Shown here in pieces: positions 11,901 through 25,900 of a stretch of 64,000 bases of DNA. Each line of letters begins with the position of its first letter. Position 1 is the first letter of the stretch. The DNA lies in assembly GCF_029227915.1 (NCBI RefSeq), contig NC_079886.1:24652501-24716500 (forward strand), read 5' to 3'. Made by a program: the position numbers and the translations under genes. The stretch comes from Hydractinia symbiolongicarpus. Lineage: Eukaryota > Cnidaria > Hydrozoa > Anthoathecata > Hydractiniidae. The notes under the pieces were generated by a model. It had not been told where the DNA came from. It ran no database searches and was given only the letters and a program-made list of their open reading frames with translations.

Positions 11901-13725
11901 CTTGGTTCCTGGTTGGCTCCGGTTCCTTTACCGAAAAACTCTAAGCCTTTGAACACACCATCACGACAAACTGCTTGAAACGTTTTAGGCGAGCCAACTA
12001 AACTGGCCAACGCAGACGAAAGCGTGGCTGCGAATATACCAGCTAGGACGAGTGGTCCGGCTAACGAAAATCGTTCCATGACCTGGTAGTCATTTAAAAG
12101 TCCATATTCACAGTTAGGTATGCAAGACAGACCGCCATCAGTTGCTGGGGTGGTCGTAGCGTTAGGTGAAGGTGTTGAAATAGATGAACTGGAGTTAGAA
12201 ACTATTGTTGTGACAACGGTTGCTATTACGCCCATTGCGTCCTTTTCCGTAGAAGCACCAATCATCCAAGCTAGAACAATATACACCACTGTAGTTAGAC
12301 CAATTGCTGTGAACGTGCCTTTCGGTATAGCGGACTGAGGGTCTTTCAAATCTCCAGAGATATTCACACCGGCCAATATACCGGTGGCGGCTGGGAAGAA
12401 TATAGAAAATGTAGAAAAGAAAGACTCGCCGCGGAATTCTGGGAAGAAATTGTCACTAAAAGTTTGTGCAGAATAGGAGGTAAAACCCTGCGCTTTTTGA
12501 ACGTCTCTGTCTTCTAGTAGTGATCCACTGAACGTTCCAATGGCATAGTCGATCATAGATAACACTAGAATTAGCAATAGAATAAGTTGAGTTCGAATCA
12601 CCCAATCCAAGCCAATCAGCGTAATGATCAATAAGAAAATAATAACAACGACGCCGATAATTCGAATGTCGTTTAATTTGTCCACCATAACAACATTCGA
12701 ACGCGCCATTAACTGTTGAACTGTTTCGCCAAACCCGATGACATATAGAGCTACACCGACAGCATTTGCAAGCGAGAATATAATACCAATTGAACCACCA
12801 AATTCAGGACCAAGGCTCCTCGAGATCAAGAAATATGATCCTCCTAAACGACGAAAAAACAAAACGCAGTTGTTTATAAGGTTAACGAGACACGCAGTTC
12901 AGCGTTTAGCAGAGGCTGTTTTGTAAAAACAAAACAGACCTTTCTCTTGTCGGAATTACCAAAATAACGTACCTCCTTTCACCTCGCCATTTGTGCAAAT
13001 AGCCGACATAGAGAGAGTTGTGATCGTGGTCACAAGTGCAGAGAGTAAGATGATCGCAGTCACTACGAGAATACCAGCTTGTCCGGTTAACCATGGCAAC
13101 CTCAAGTACAAGATGACACCCCATATGTTGAGTAAGCAAGGCACCAAGACACCTTTTACCCAACCGAATTTCAAACTTGCTGTTTTTTGAGAATCTTTTA
13201 CTTTGATGTTTGGCTCCGCTTCTCTCGTGTCTGCTAGAGCGACGTCTTCACCCTAGAAGATAAAATTTTATCGGCGTAAATTTACGGAAAAAAACTAATT
13301 ATTTGTGTAGAACCTTCATAACAATTAATCTGTTGCTACACAAACATTTCAATACATATTGTGATAAAGCTTACGTCTTGTTCATCCAGTTCGTCAAAAC
13401 CTTTGTGCAGTTCGGCTAGGGTTGGTCGCTGCCTTGCCTTTCCAGGAACAGACGCCTCGTTTCTATAAAACATGGTGAGTGGGACAGCTTCGTGCGTTGC
13501 GTATCCGATCGTGTCCATATCGTGAATCGTGCTTTGGTTGTGCGGATGATCATTACTTGTCGGTGACGTCACTTTTTCGATATTAAACCGTGCATGTTTT
13601 ACACTAGAGTCCTTGCTACCAAGCAATCCCGGTGAACCCGATATATTACCGTTTCTACTATCGGATACAGTGAGGAGACCAGTTAACTCGACGTTGACTC
13701 CATCCTTGGCCACACTTGCGCTCAT
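8919..13725 (-). CDS. Sodium-(potassium)-chloride cotransporter, SLC12 family (NKCC/NCC type)
   Basis: Seven exons: 13725-13375, 13252-12973, 12843-11591, 10891-10591, 10424-10230, 10078-9782, 9394-8919. They total 3153 nt (1050 aa) with all phases matching. Residues 118-628 form the amino-acid-permease-type core ([18 protein letters not shown] in TM1, [15 protein letters not shown] in TM3, an N-glycosylatable extracellular loop with NSS and NAT). The C-terminal cytosolic domain has [34 protein letters not shown] and the family-typical end [12 protein letters not shown]. The N-terminus has an RFNI motif (46-49), Thr72/Thr77 and RPTLAELH. The family performs electroneutral Na+-coupled Cl- uptake at the plasma membrane. 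NKCC1/2 and NCC are vertebrate duplicates, so the substrate cannot be fixed. Gene looks complete and intact. Confidence 0.95.
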
Positions 13726-13735
13726 GTCGAAATGA
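13376..13735 (-). promoter_or_regulatory. Start region of the SLC12 gene
   Basis: The start ATG is at 13725-13723 on the minus strand and is the first in-frame Met before the conserved N-terminal regulatory region. TTGTTTTAG followed by GGTGG near 13815 on the minus strand looks like a splice acceptor, so a non-coding 5'-UTR exon and the real promoter probably lie further right, between about 13,850 and 15,100. Confidence 0.35.
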
Positions 13736-16700
13736 AAACAAAAACAGGAAGATTGGCACGTCTATCGTTCACCACGTAAATTCTACAAATTAACTTAATC
13801 ACGTCTCGAGGCCACCCTAAAACAACAAACGAAAAAAAGAAATAAAATTTATTAAATATCTAAATTTTTCTTTCGGTTATTTTGCAGCCTTTTACATCTT
13901 AACAGCCTTTTACATCTTGTTATATATACAAATACAAGTCAAAATGAAATAAACAAACAAACAAACAAACTTAATAATGAATCTAAACTTTTTAAAAACA
14001 TTTTCAACAACTAATATACTAAAAATGTATATACGCTATTCGTACTCCACACATTGTAAATGAAAAACACTGACAAGAAAACACAAATAATAACAAATAT
14101 ATCTAGGAAAGATAACATAATAATAAAAAAGTCTTTATAAAAAACTTTATTAGCCCATTGATAAAAGCTACGAATAAGTTTATTACAACATTTAATGCTA
14201 CCATTTTAAAAAGCGCGCATTGTCATGACTTTGAATGAAATCGAGTTTGTAAAGAGATAAGCAAAACCACGTGTTAAAAAACTAACTAATAAATCTCCAT
14301 GGATTTAACTCGTGCACAGATGTCGCAATTTTTTCTCTACGTAAACTTTTATTTTCTCTAAAGGCAACTAACTTGTAAATTAGGGAAAACTGTTAACAAC
14401 TTCCAATATTGTTACCACACTATTTTCAAATCATTTATTATATTTGATAAAAAGGAAGTTTAGCTTTCATCATCCCTTTCATTTTTCGTAGTCAACTTTT
14501 TAAAAGTTTAATTTTTCAAGACTACACGTTTCCCCCCAAAAAATATTTAAAATCAGGATTATTTTCCCTGCGAAAAACAATAAAAAATAATTTCCTTTAT
14601 TTTATAAACTTTGTAAGGGTTTCATCAAATGAGAATATATATATATATATATAACTTTTTTGTCTGTACGAATCAACATGTTTATAAGGTGCTATCTCAA
14701 ATTTAGACCAAGTTGAAACTTTTCAGTGGCTTATGTAAAAAGGGTTTAAAATAACTGAGATACATCGTCACATAAGTGAGTTTTACTTTACAGTTTTTCC
14801 CTGAGATTTTTTTGTGTTACTTAATTATTTCCCTTTCTTTCTCAAGAGATTTTTGCCCAAAATTTCCACGTTCCAACAATACCAACAACAAAACTATAGC
14901 AACAACGACACAACAACAATGACAACAACAACAACAACAACAAAACACGTATAAAACATAAAGACGGATGCTAAAAGCACACCAACCTTGATTTGAATCT
15001 TGAATTTTGGAGGATCAACTCACAAATGAACGCAAAAACATTGGACAGGTCATGATAAAACACGTTTACTGTGACAGCGCACTTAAATCTCTCTAGAAAT
15101 AAAAACAATAACATTGAAGAAGAAAATAATTATTTTAATTGATAAAAAACATATAAACGTCACCAACAATGGTTACCAACACAACACGCCTACCATTTTT
15201 CTTTTTACCATGACTCAAAAAAGGAAATTTTATTTTTATAACTGATCTGAATAAGAAAACTAAACTATCGGTTCGTGTTTGCAGGCTGTGAGTGTTATTT
15301 TGGACCGTCTGGTAAAAATAACACGAATGCTCTATTGATCACTGATAGGAACATAACTATCGCAGTTTTTAAATTTTTAGTGGATTTAGAGTTATTAACT
15401 GCCTCACGATAAAAAAAATATTGGCTCGCTTATTTTGTGTTCCAATATAACAAAACTCTGCGGGGTACAAACAGAACAACGTTGAGTTTAATAAGAACGA
15501 ACTAGAAAATCATTGATGGGTCTAGCGTATTATTACACGAAGTTTTTTTCAATCATGTGTTTATACTTCCTACTAAAAAATGTTGATATATCAGATTTTC
15601 AAGTATGTCCTAATTAATGTTTACTGAAATATGTATGGAGTATGACTCAATGGTTACTAATAAAAACAAGTTCAAAATAGCTAGCTTAAAAAAAATGAAA
15701 AGTGAATCTTTAAAATGACAACTTTCCCTGTTCTATAGGCTATACTAAACTATTGTGTTTTTAGTTATTTCCCGCTTTTTTTGTTGTAAAGCAACCTAAA
15801 AGAATTCTTTTTTTAGATACCACTAATAGTTCTAACAAATTTTTAAGTGATAAAAATCTAACTAATTATAAACGAACACGTGTTTATGTAATGAGATATA
15901 CATCTTCACTTCTTTATTATTCGCATAAGAAGATCTATCAGTAAATTTTTATTATTGAATGTTACTATAGAGCTGTCTGAATGGATAGATCTAATAATTT
16001 AAGAAAGAATACAGAACTATGCAATGAAAAAAAATTCCCTCCAGCGTTGAAATAATTAGAACACTAATATATTTTTAGACACTTTAATCACCATAGCCAT
16101 TAATTTATAAATATTGACCATCTTTTGGGAAAATAAAAATTTACTACTTACAGATTCAAACAGTCTATTTATGTAATTTGCAAATATGTTAGAAATGAAA
16201 AGCGCATCTATACTTAGTGACATATATTCTTTTATAACAGTTTGTTTTCTGCTATTATAAAAACAAAATTATCCAATGATCAAATTCGTCGTTGTAGACT
16301 AAACAAATTAAACACTCATCAAATTTAACCTTTTTTTTACCATGGTTTGACCAACAAATGTCTCACAAAAGTCACATTCTGTTTCAAAACACAAATATGT
16401 TAAAAATATATAAAATCATTACTGTCTTGAAGAGAGGATGCAGTTACATTTAAAATGTTTTAAGTTATTTTTTGATTCCATTTTTAAGCTCTACTAAAAA
16501 AAAGAGTTCTTTTCTTAGATAAATGAACAGGTTATTAATTTTTCCATATGGGTGTTTCAACAAATAGCTTATAATCGAATGAAACATTTGTCAAAATAAT
16601 GTGCATTTTCTCTATTAAAATATCACGTTAGCAATAAAAAACAGATTTTCTTTGCACCTGCTAAAAAACTGGCAGTCAAGGAGCAAAATATTTCAACTGG

Positions 16701-18634
16701 GATATCTATACATTTTTTAAGTTCTGTGAATTGTTAAAAAAATTTCATGAACATTCTTTGAGATTTGCCAAGCACACTCCCCCACACTCCTCCATTGTGT
16801 TTTTTATGTTGTATTTATTAATTGTTTCTTGTAATTTAGCCTCATTTTGTTCTTATCTTAAAAAATTTTTGCTGAACGTATTTTTGGGATAGATTCCCCC
16901 AATATATGCTTGTGGAATATAATATTGTGGATGACTACATTATCCCTAAAATTGGGAATAATAATATAAACAGCTTTTTTTGTTTTTAGAAACACCTTAA
17001 TTAATTAATTTCAGATCATACACTGTTGCTATAATGAAATATTTTTTTGCTGAATTATTTCTGTAATGTTAGACTTGTTTTCCTTTGCTCTGTTTTGTGT
17101 TGACAAAAGGTAATATCACTGATTTGTATGGTTTTTTGTAATATCTCCTTAAAAACTACAGAGAAAAAAACTAGCAAAAGCTGAAAAAAGAATTAAATTC
17201 CTTTGAAAATAGGAGTTAAAAAAAACACACACATTTGGGATAAAATAGGCAACAACTTTTTTTAAAATAAAGCCTTGCTTGTTACTAAAAACATATATGA
17301 ATGAATGAATAAATAAACGAATGAATAAATGAATGAATGAATGATTCGATGTGTAAGTAAATGCATTAATATTTCGTCCAATTTTTATTGACGAGCTAGA
17401 TCACCTTAAAGATGATGCTAATAAACTGATCGAAATTATTCATTAAATGTGTACATGCCTAAATTTTAGTATAAGCCAAATATATATACACTAAAAAACG
17501 TTTTCTTGTGCCTTGACAAACAACAAAACAAAATTCGCTAATTAGGAAGACTAGGTGAAAAAAAAGTTATCATAGAGTAAAAATACTTTAGTTTTACATT
17601 GTTACGCATGGATTGGGAAAATTTTAACACTCTGTATGTTTCTAACGCAAAACAGGTTGTGTACAGGATGTACAAAATCTTTCATTTCAAAATACCTGCT
17701 TCAAACAAATTTATAATCCTCAGCAAAAATAATTCTTATTGCACACATATTACACTAATCACGAAATTTAATTTTAACCAATGGGAAAGATGAAAAACAA
17801 CATAGGTGATGAGAGTAACTATTTTGAATGTCGAAGATAAAATTAGATATAATGAAACTTTTTTGCTTTTAATTTGTAATTATGGTAAACGCAACACTCT
17901 ATTCCATTCGAAAAAACTTGTGTTATTTTGAAATTAATTTGCTTTTTTTAATTGCACGTAACTAATTATAATTTTTACAAAATTAGGCAATTTGGTCTTA
18001 AGTATACCTGCAAAGTTTAATGAAGGAATCTTCCTTTAGGATGCATTCTTATATATCAATTTAAAACACTGGTTGTTTCTCTACGACTGGCCATGTTAAA
18101 TTTTTGGTAGTTATGACTGGGATGCTTGGGATTGGAAATATTTATTTAACAGCGGTGGTAGCAATTTTTTTAAGTCAAAAGTTTAGATTAAATTCAGCAA
18201 AACTACAATCTTGGACAAAAATATTGAGATAAAAGCAGTTTTTTCCTTATTTTTCAAATATGGAAAAAGTGTCAAGTAGTCGCTACTTTTGCACACTAAA
18301 ATAATACACGTTGCTGTGCCATTTCATCACTCCAACTTTTAAATAATGTAAATGATTTTTGTTAACTAAGAGTATATATTATTCCATGAATATATTCTTT
18401 GTGTCAATTGTTTTTTGCATTTTTTTTGTTTATTGTGCCTACACCTTTTTTTTCTTATGTGCCCATCTTTCTAATTTCCTTTTACCTGTGCATTATTTGA
18501 CGCAGATTTACCTCATGATTTTAAGTTTTATGGAAATTTTAGAATTGTATTATTGCATTATATATTATATATATATATTATATATTAATAAATTTTCAAA
18601 TACAATGATGAAGAATCATCGCGCTAGTAAATTG
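13736..18634. other. Gene-poor AT-rich region upstream of the SLC12 gene
   Basis: Nearly 5 kb without a recognisable exon. It includes a CAA-type microsatellite (about 14898-14943), a short AT repeat (14636-14652) and a GAAT/AAAT repeat (about 17298-17345). Open frames up to 125 codons (for example 18359-18736) are Phe/Leu/Ile-rich products of base composition. Confidence 0.6.
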
Positions 18635-19655
18635 ACAACAAAAAAACTACATTATTCGCGACGTTTCGGATGTTCACACACCCATTTTCAAGCAATCAAA
18701 AACGTACAATGTTCTCCTAAATATATACAAGTTTAACAGCAACCATAGTTACAGATTAAATACTAATTGTATAAATACAATGGAGCAGATCTAATGTTGT
18801 TATTCAACTAGGGACTATCCCGCATTATGAACAAACTCTCTTTAATCTCTAGCAAATACCGGTTGTTACCCCTAGAGAGTATACTAAAATCGTCAAGAGA
18901 TGATGTGGTGTGACAGGCTTTAAGATGATCTTTAATTGCCGTGCAAATAGATGAGGTTGATTTCTTACCTGTTAAGGGAGACACTTCGAGGTGCTCGCTT
19001 GCCCGAACCTTAAGATGACGCGACGTCTCACCTATATAAGTGGCGTTGCAGCCACTGCACTTATATTTGTAAATGACGCCTGACTTTAATTCTTTGGGCA
19101 ACAGGTCTTTAAATCTGAAGAAGTTAGATAAGCGAGTGTGAGTTCTGAAAACAACAGAAAGTTTACAACAATGCAAAGTAGATTTAAAAAGTTTTTCTAA
19201 CTTCGTTCTCGTTTGTAAAGATGTTTTACCTAAAAAAGGGAGAACAATCAAAATGTTTTTCTTCTCAGCTGTGTGGGTGACTTCTTTGGTTTTGCGAGAT
19301 ATTGAAAAAAAGTGTTTTATGACCTTGTCAATAAATAGTTCTGGATAACCATTTCGAATAAAGATATCTTTGATTCTAATAACCTCATGATGGAAAATTG
19401 ACCAACTTGAACAAATTTTAAAACAATGATGAAGCAAAGTATAAATTAAGACGAATTTATAGCTTTCAGGAATAAAACTATTGAAGTGCGTGTACACTCC
19501 GCTAAAAGTAGGCTTTCTATATATGGATGTAATCTTTAACTATGGTTGCTGTTAAACTTGTATATATTTAGGAGAACATTGTACGTTTTTGATTGCTTGA
19601 AAATGGGTGTGTGAACATCCGAAACGTCGCGAATAATGTAGTTTTTTTGTTGTTA
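18635..19655 (-). mobile_element. 5'-truncated Penelope-like element within inverted repeats
   Basis: An inverted repeat of about 116 bp (left arm about 18636-18751, right arm about 19538-19654) is nearly perfect; both arms contain the TTCGCGACGTTTCGGATG segment or its complement. Between them lies a minus-strand ORF with a GIY-YIG nuclease motif. Penelope-like elements combine a reverse transcriptase with a C-terminal GIY-YIG domain and often have repeats in direct or inverted arrangement. The reverse transcriptase is missing here, so the copy is dead. An AAAT run follows at about 19727-19757. Confidence 0.75.
18808..19497 (-). pseudogene. C-terminal fragment of Penelope-like RT/GIY-YIG protein
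   Basis: A 229-codon open frame. Residues 1-60 (THFNSFIPESYK...NGYP...FID) match the linker that follows the reverse transcriptase thumb in such elements. Residues about 145-175 (YKYKCSGCNATYIGETSRHL) form the GIY-YIG endonuclease core, with an Arg in the helix after it. The palm and fingers of the reverse transcriptase with the YADD-type site are absent upstream. The frame is open, but the protein cannot be complete. Confidence 0.75.
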
Positions 19656-19724
19656 ATAACTTTTCATTTGTATTTTTAATTTATAGGGAGAAGAACCATA
19701 TTTTTATATGGAACCCGATTTGAT

Positions 19725-19758
<34 letters not shown>

Positions 19759-21219
19759 CACCATAGAAAAACTGCCTTTAAAAATCTTAAAAGCATGAGA
19801 AAAAAATGAAAAACTCATTTTTTTTCTTTAAAATTTCATTTTTGTGAGAAAAACAAACATTTCGTGTCTGATGCCATGACGTTACTCCAAATCCATTTGT
19901 TGTTTTATCTAATTCATTCAAACTTTACTTTGCCTACCAGAAGAAAAGAATGTCTTATTTTAAACTCTCCTCTTGGTTTGCAATTGAGATATTTATTAAA
20001 TGCAATACTTAGTTTGTTACTTAATATTTTAACAGTCAATATATGAAAGAGTTTAGGCACCAGTTGAAGTTCAAGGAGATTTGGTTATTGTGAGGTACAT
20101 ATAACAGAGGAAATCACAGGATAGGAGCCCTGGATGTTAATGAGAGGTTTATAGTTAAGATGGATAACAGTATACATAAGAAAAACTCTGGATGTGGAGA
20201 AGAGTAAGATATTAAAAACATGCACTTTATTTGATTTAGTTTTTGTACCAAAATAAAATTGTCACGCCTAAGTGTGTGGTTTATTGCGAATAAAACAAAA
20301 ACAATTAAAAGTTGTTACTGATAATGCCGTTCTTTGCAAAGAACTGTTAACATATATTTGTTGCTTAATGACATCATTTCGATGTTATATGTTAGTTTTA
20401 AACTTGTTGATAAGCCCATGAAAAAAAATACAGACAAACTATAGAAAAGACCCGTTATTTCAGTTTTGAGGTCAGCAATGACTATCTCCTTTTTTATTTC
20501 AATTTATTTACCTGATGCCTCTAAACACTCTTGAAGGCTTTTTCTGGAAATATCCTCACTTTGCGTTCTACAAGCAATTGTTACAAATTCAAAAATTTTT
20601 TGGAATATTTCTGCCAGTAAGTTGAAAAATCAAGAAAACGTTTTTTCATAAAATGTTACAAGTAGCAACCAATTTTTACTTCTTTTTTTCATCATACAAT
20701 CAAAATGATAACCAGATTTCTTTACTTATACTAAGCATGTGTACATAATCCTATAAAATTGTGAGTCTTTTTTACCTACACTGGGTCAAAATTTTTACGC
20801 TTTCCAAAGGTGACCAACAAATAAATGCAAAAAAGATCACAACTGGCCTATAAGCTCTATAGGAGGACACTTAACTACACTACATAAAAAACATCTTTAA
20901 AGATGCAATTTTACAGAAAATTAGGTTGCTGACGCATGCTTTATATTTTAAATTGGCAATTAACATCAGTAAAAATGAGTGCCAATGCGAATTACAAAGG
21001 CAGGGTAGATGACATGCCAACACTTTCAATTTTGTGAATGCTCAAATATACAAATTCCTTAGTCTATGAAATTCATCCTGAACATTTGTTATCATTATTC
21101 AATTTTATTTAATCATTCTTTTATTTTATTCTCAGAGGGAATAAATAACATTAGATAGATGTGCATATTTTACATGGCTAGCCTCACAAATATCAAGGGA
21201 TATACCCTGTCTATTATTT
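19759..21219. other. Intergenic AT-rich stretch
   Basis: No coding similarity, no RNA gene and no repeat with clear boundaries. Open frames are short and biased towards Leu, Ile and Phe. Confidence 0.5.
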
Positions 21220-21498
21220 TCAGGAGGGGCCATGGCTTAGATGGAGAGTTCTAGAGTGTTTAATGCTCATACAGACGCAATTAGTAGGGCCCGCGCTCTA
21301 CTAGACAACTCCCGGCAACATCCAACGGCACGGCCCACACAGTGTGCCATCTCCCAAATTTCCCTCACATCGCTTGGGTTAACCCAGGGCTATGGTAACA
21401 TTTACTTGCCCATGTTGAATCGCCATCAAGAGGAATCGAACCCCGGTCTCCCGCACAGAGTATGAGAGCTATAACCACATCTACGGCGCCACATTGTA
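21220..21498 (-). mobile_element. tRNA-derived SINE
   Basis: On the minus strand the element begins GGCGCCGTAGATGTGGTTATAGCTC (written here with the insertions that separate it from a normal A box), and about 45 bases on has GGGGTTCGATTCC, an exact B-box match. The body runs to CTAAGCCATGGCCCC near 21222. It is more GC-rich than its surroundings. The head cannot form a full acceptor stem, so it is a SINE rather than a tRNA gene. Confidence 0.65.
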
Positions 21499-22985
21499 GC
21501 ATTGTATATAAGCTTGTCAAAAATATGCACAATCAATGTTTCACTTATTGTGGAAAATTTGCTCTAACAAAATATTTGATTCATTCAGCTAGCTACAGCT
21601 ACATAAACCAATGTCATAAATTTGTTGACACCCATTGAATAATAATAATAGTAACATGGTGGAATTGGAAACATCTGCAACAACAGAAACAATAAAACGC
21701 CAATAGCAACAACAACAACATAAATATTATGTAAAATACAATGATGTTTGGTTCACAGAATTTAATGTTTTCTCTCTGCAGCTGCCAGCACAACAATTCT
21801 TGTTGTCTGATATCCATATACTGCCTGATGGAAATATCTTTATAATTAGATTATTAATACAAAGTATATACACAGTACAATTTTTTTTTACTGTCCACAA
21901 ACGATTTTTTTTTCAGATCAGGAAACAAAAACATTTCTGTTTTGGCAAAAACATTACAATAGCCAGCCGGCTAAAAAAGATCTTTGCACAAAAACGGAAC
22001 GAAGGAAATAGAGTTTTTCTTAAAATTAAAACCAAAAAACTACTTTACTAACTAGCTAGATGGCTTGGAAATTTTTGCGTTGAGAAAACAAAGAAAAATG
22101 TTAAATATACCTAATTGCTTTTTGTTCTCTCCTTTTTTCGTTTCTGTGCATCAACTACTGCGCTGCCATTATTTATTTGCATTCACAACCTTGGAAGTTT
22201 TGTGTCATCTACGATGGAGAACTTATGTAGCATCTGCGACAGAGAAAAAATCTTTTAGCAGTGTCAGCTTTTTTAAAATTTTTGTCAACAACAAGAGAAC
22301 GAAACGGGAGAACTGTGGAAACTGCACACATGCATGTGTTGTTTATAGATGCTCTACATCGTTCCCTAGCTGCTTGCCTTTTTGAACTGCAATAACTATT
22401 TACCATGACTACTTCTTAAATTGCATAATCATGTCATTTTTACTAATGTTTACCTCTTGTCACATGATAGTAACACGTTTCCTGCTCACCTTTTTAGATG
22501 GTGTGCCCAGTAAAACTTTTGCAGTATAATTTTTAAATAAAAACAACTTCCAAGCGAATTCATAAAACGGACCTACCCCAGTTCATATTTGTAGCCTAAT
22601 TTGTATGCTTTTCCATGATTGGTTTTAAACAGTATGTATCATGTAGAAACAAACACGTCTATGAGCATAACTATGTAGAAGGGTATACCAGAAGCCTTTT
22701 AAATAAACGAAGATAAAAAATTGTTTATATCAAGGAAATAAATGATCGCTAAAAACAAAGTGCAGTAGCCATCAATAACTTATGCTCAATTGAAACAAAA
22801 TCTATCAGACCAGAGATGTTTTTACAATTGTTTGAACTTATTTATACCCCAGTTTTTATTTATACCCTAGTTCTTTCAGTACCAACCATGGTGGCACCAA
22901 GAGGAGTCACTTCCTATATAACTTTACTGATTGATTATTTCCTTTTCAAACTTTAATTTGTAGATGTCCTTTTAGCAAAAGAAGT
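21499..22985. other. Upstream region of WDSUB1, no other gene seen
   Basis: AT-rich sequence that must contain the WDSUB1 promoter and any 5' UTR. No TATA box or initiator could be assigned. A minus-strand frame at 22209-22406 and plus-strand frames around 22065-22385 show no similarity to known proteins. Confidence 0.4.
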
Positions 22986-25900
22986 ATGGGAGAAGTGGTT
23001 CATACTTTGATTGGACACACAAATGATGTTAATTGTTGTGCCTTTTCATCTAACAATAAAGTGTTGGCTTCTGCTTCTGGGGATAAGACAATTCGTTTGT
23101 GGAATGTAAAAGATGGTAGTGAAATTGAATGCTCGCCTTTGGTGGGACATAGTTATTCGGTTATAACTTGTGCCTTTTCACCCTTTGGATCTATACTCGC
23201 CACAGGCTCTCAAGACTCTACAATTATATTATGGAATGCAGATACTGGAGAACTAATGAAAACTTTGCAAGGACACAAAGGCACAATAAAATGTTGTGTT
23301 TTTTCACCAAATTCACAATACTTGTTGACAGCATCATCAGATGAAACATTGCGTGTGTGGAATCTTAAATCATACCAAATTATTCGTGTTTTTAAGGGGC
23401 CTGACTGTAGTTTAAATACATGTCGATTTACACCAGATGATTTATACGTTGTTGCTGGTTCAGTATACGGTGATATACGAATATGGGATTTCAGTTCAGG
23501 GAAATGTGAAGACATGTTTCAAGCGCATGATACAGGGTTATGTGGTGTTGGAATAACTGGGTGTGATTTCTCACCAACATTTGGTGCAGCAGGTTAAATC
23601 AAAATCTATTGTTACATCTAATTTCTTCTTTACTTGTGTGTCCTTTTATTGCATATGAAACACTCTTTTTCTGTTAGACTCAACATTTGCACTTGGGGGT
23701 GGTCAATCTCCATGTTTTTTACTTGCAACATGTGGTGGAGATAATTTGGTAAAACTGTGGCATGTCTACACAGCTTCAGGTATGCCTCATAAATTATAAT
23801 CCTTTAGCACATTGAGGGCAGACACAAAGAGTTATATTTATTTCGGTATGTTTTTTTCCTATATTTAGCATACTCTCTTAAATGCAATTTTGAGCCAACT
23901 GCATCCTTGGAGGGACATCTTGGCCATGTATATGATTGCAGATTTTCTGCAGACGGCCGTTCCTTAGCATCTTGGTATGTATAGATTTCCTTTCTATGCT
24001 TTTAAATTTTGTGAATGACTTTGTTAATAACTTTAAGTTGTATATTTATATTTAGTTCCTCAGATAAAACTGTGATCATTTGGGATCCAGTAAGTTTGCA
24101 TTTTTAATATACATAAAGGTTATTAAAAGATGTGATAATATTATGTTATAAAATATATGCGTATAATTGCACTGAAAATATATATATATATATTAGTATT
24201 GTTAGAAAAGGAAATATAGAACTGTTTCTATGTTATAGATTGGTAAAAAACTTCTGTCCAAGTTATCAGGACATTCAAGGTTTGTTCCAATGCTTGTTCA
24301 TATGTAGTTGATATTGCAGTTTTTCATTTCAAAATTTAATAAACTATGAATAAGGAATAAAAATAACATTATATACCTGCAATAATTATAGTGCTAAATT
24401 GTGTACCCCAAGCATAATGTTTCCCATCTTTAAATGAACAACTTCACATTGAAGTAAACTTCACACACTTTATTGGATTTCCACTTTACACCATAACTAT
24501 ATGTTCAAGACATAAATGCATAACTGCATTTTTTCATAATTTTAGATATGTATCCACAGTGGTGTTCTCCCCAAATGGCTTTTACTTAGCAACTGGATCA
24601 AATGACAAAACCGTGCAAGTCTGGGAACTAAATAATGTTCAACCAGGTATATAATGTTTTTTTAATAGACGGGTTATAACCCAAAGTGAACACTGTAAGT
24701 AAAATAAACATTATAAAAAACTCTGTATGTAGTGTGTATATTTCAGAGAAACTTATGGGCTATTTTTAAATGCAACCCTTGAAATTAGGGTGTTTTTCAG
24801 CAATAATTGCTAAGGAGATATTTTTAAACTTATTATTGCCGAAATTTGTAGATTGTATTTTAAGCTTTTAAGAACAGAAGTCAGTGGTGAGCTTCCTACT
24901 TCTTTGTGTTATTAAAAACTGTTGGGTTTGATTTAGAAAGTTTAAAATAAAATTAACTTTTAATTAGCTTATCTGGTAATATTATAAATCTTAAATTGTC
25001 GGTTTATAAACATGTTTTATCTTTGTATATCCTTAAAATTTATGTATGTATATTTTTTTGCTGATGAAACTGCCATAGTTTATACTTTTATGTTGGTGAT
25101 GGAAGCAGACGTTATTTTGATAGGATAACCATGGAAATTTTGCTACTTTTCATTGAGGGAGACAAACCTCTTTTTCTATTGCGTTCAGACGTGTGCTGTG
25201 TATTTTAAAGATATGTCATTATCATATTTTTATTCCCATCATAGCTGTTCCAGTTGATTGTAACAATCAACCAGTGCAACAGGAAATCAAAGTATGAATG
25301 TTTTTTTTCTTTTTAAAACACAATGAGATCAACAACATTTTTATCATATGTAAGAAAGCTTTTAAGAATGCTAGTATGTTAAGCAAATTTACGTTGTGAT
25401 TTTAACAAAAACTTGGTCAGATATTGGTATGGCCAGTTTGTCGTGTTGGCTTATTTTATTAATTTTATTAATTTTATTTTCAATTTTGTGTAAGTTTTTA
25501 TTCTCTTTAGCAACAGAAGTTGTTAAGAACATGGTCAATTGAGGATGTTTGTTCTTGGTTGCATAATATTGGACTTGAACAATATGTTGAAATATTTCGC
25601 ACTAATGCAATAGATGGTACTGAACTTTTGCAAATAACCGATGATATGTTAATGACAGGGCTGGGAATTGGTAAGTATTTTTGGTCGATTATGTACTAGG
25701 TTTTGCTTTTCTCTTATAATAAAAACAACTTTTGTATTTTTGTAACAATAATGACTTTATGTTATCAACAATGTGACACACCAAATCTTGTATCTGTTTC
25801 ACCACACTTCAAAACTTGTTGGAAACCAAGCCAAGTGTTTAATGTTTTTATGTTTTAGGACCCCTTGGTCATCGGAATAAGATTCTCAGGGAAGTAAAAT

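Noticed and set aside
18359-18736. 125-codon hydrophobic plus-strand ORF
   Set aside because: Composed of T-rich sequence and part of the left arm of the Penelope inverted repeat; no similarity or splice context.
21430-21498. tRNA gene on the minus strand
   Set aside because: The B box is perfect, but acceptor and D stems cannot pair; better explained as the head of a SINE.
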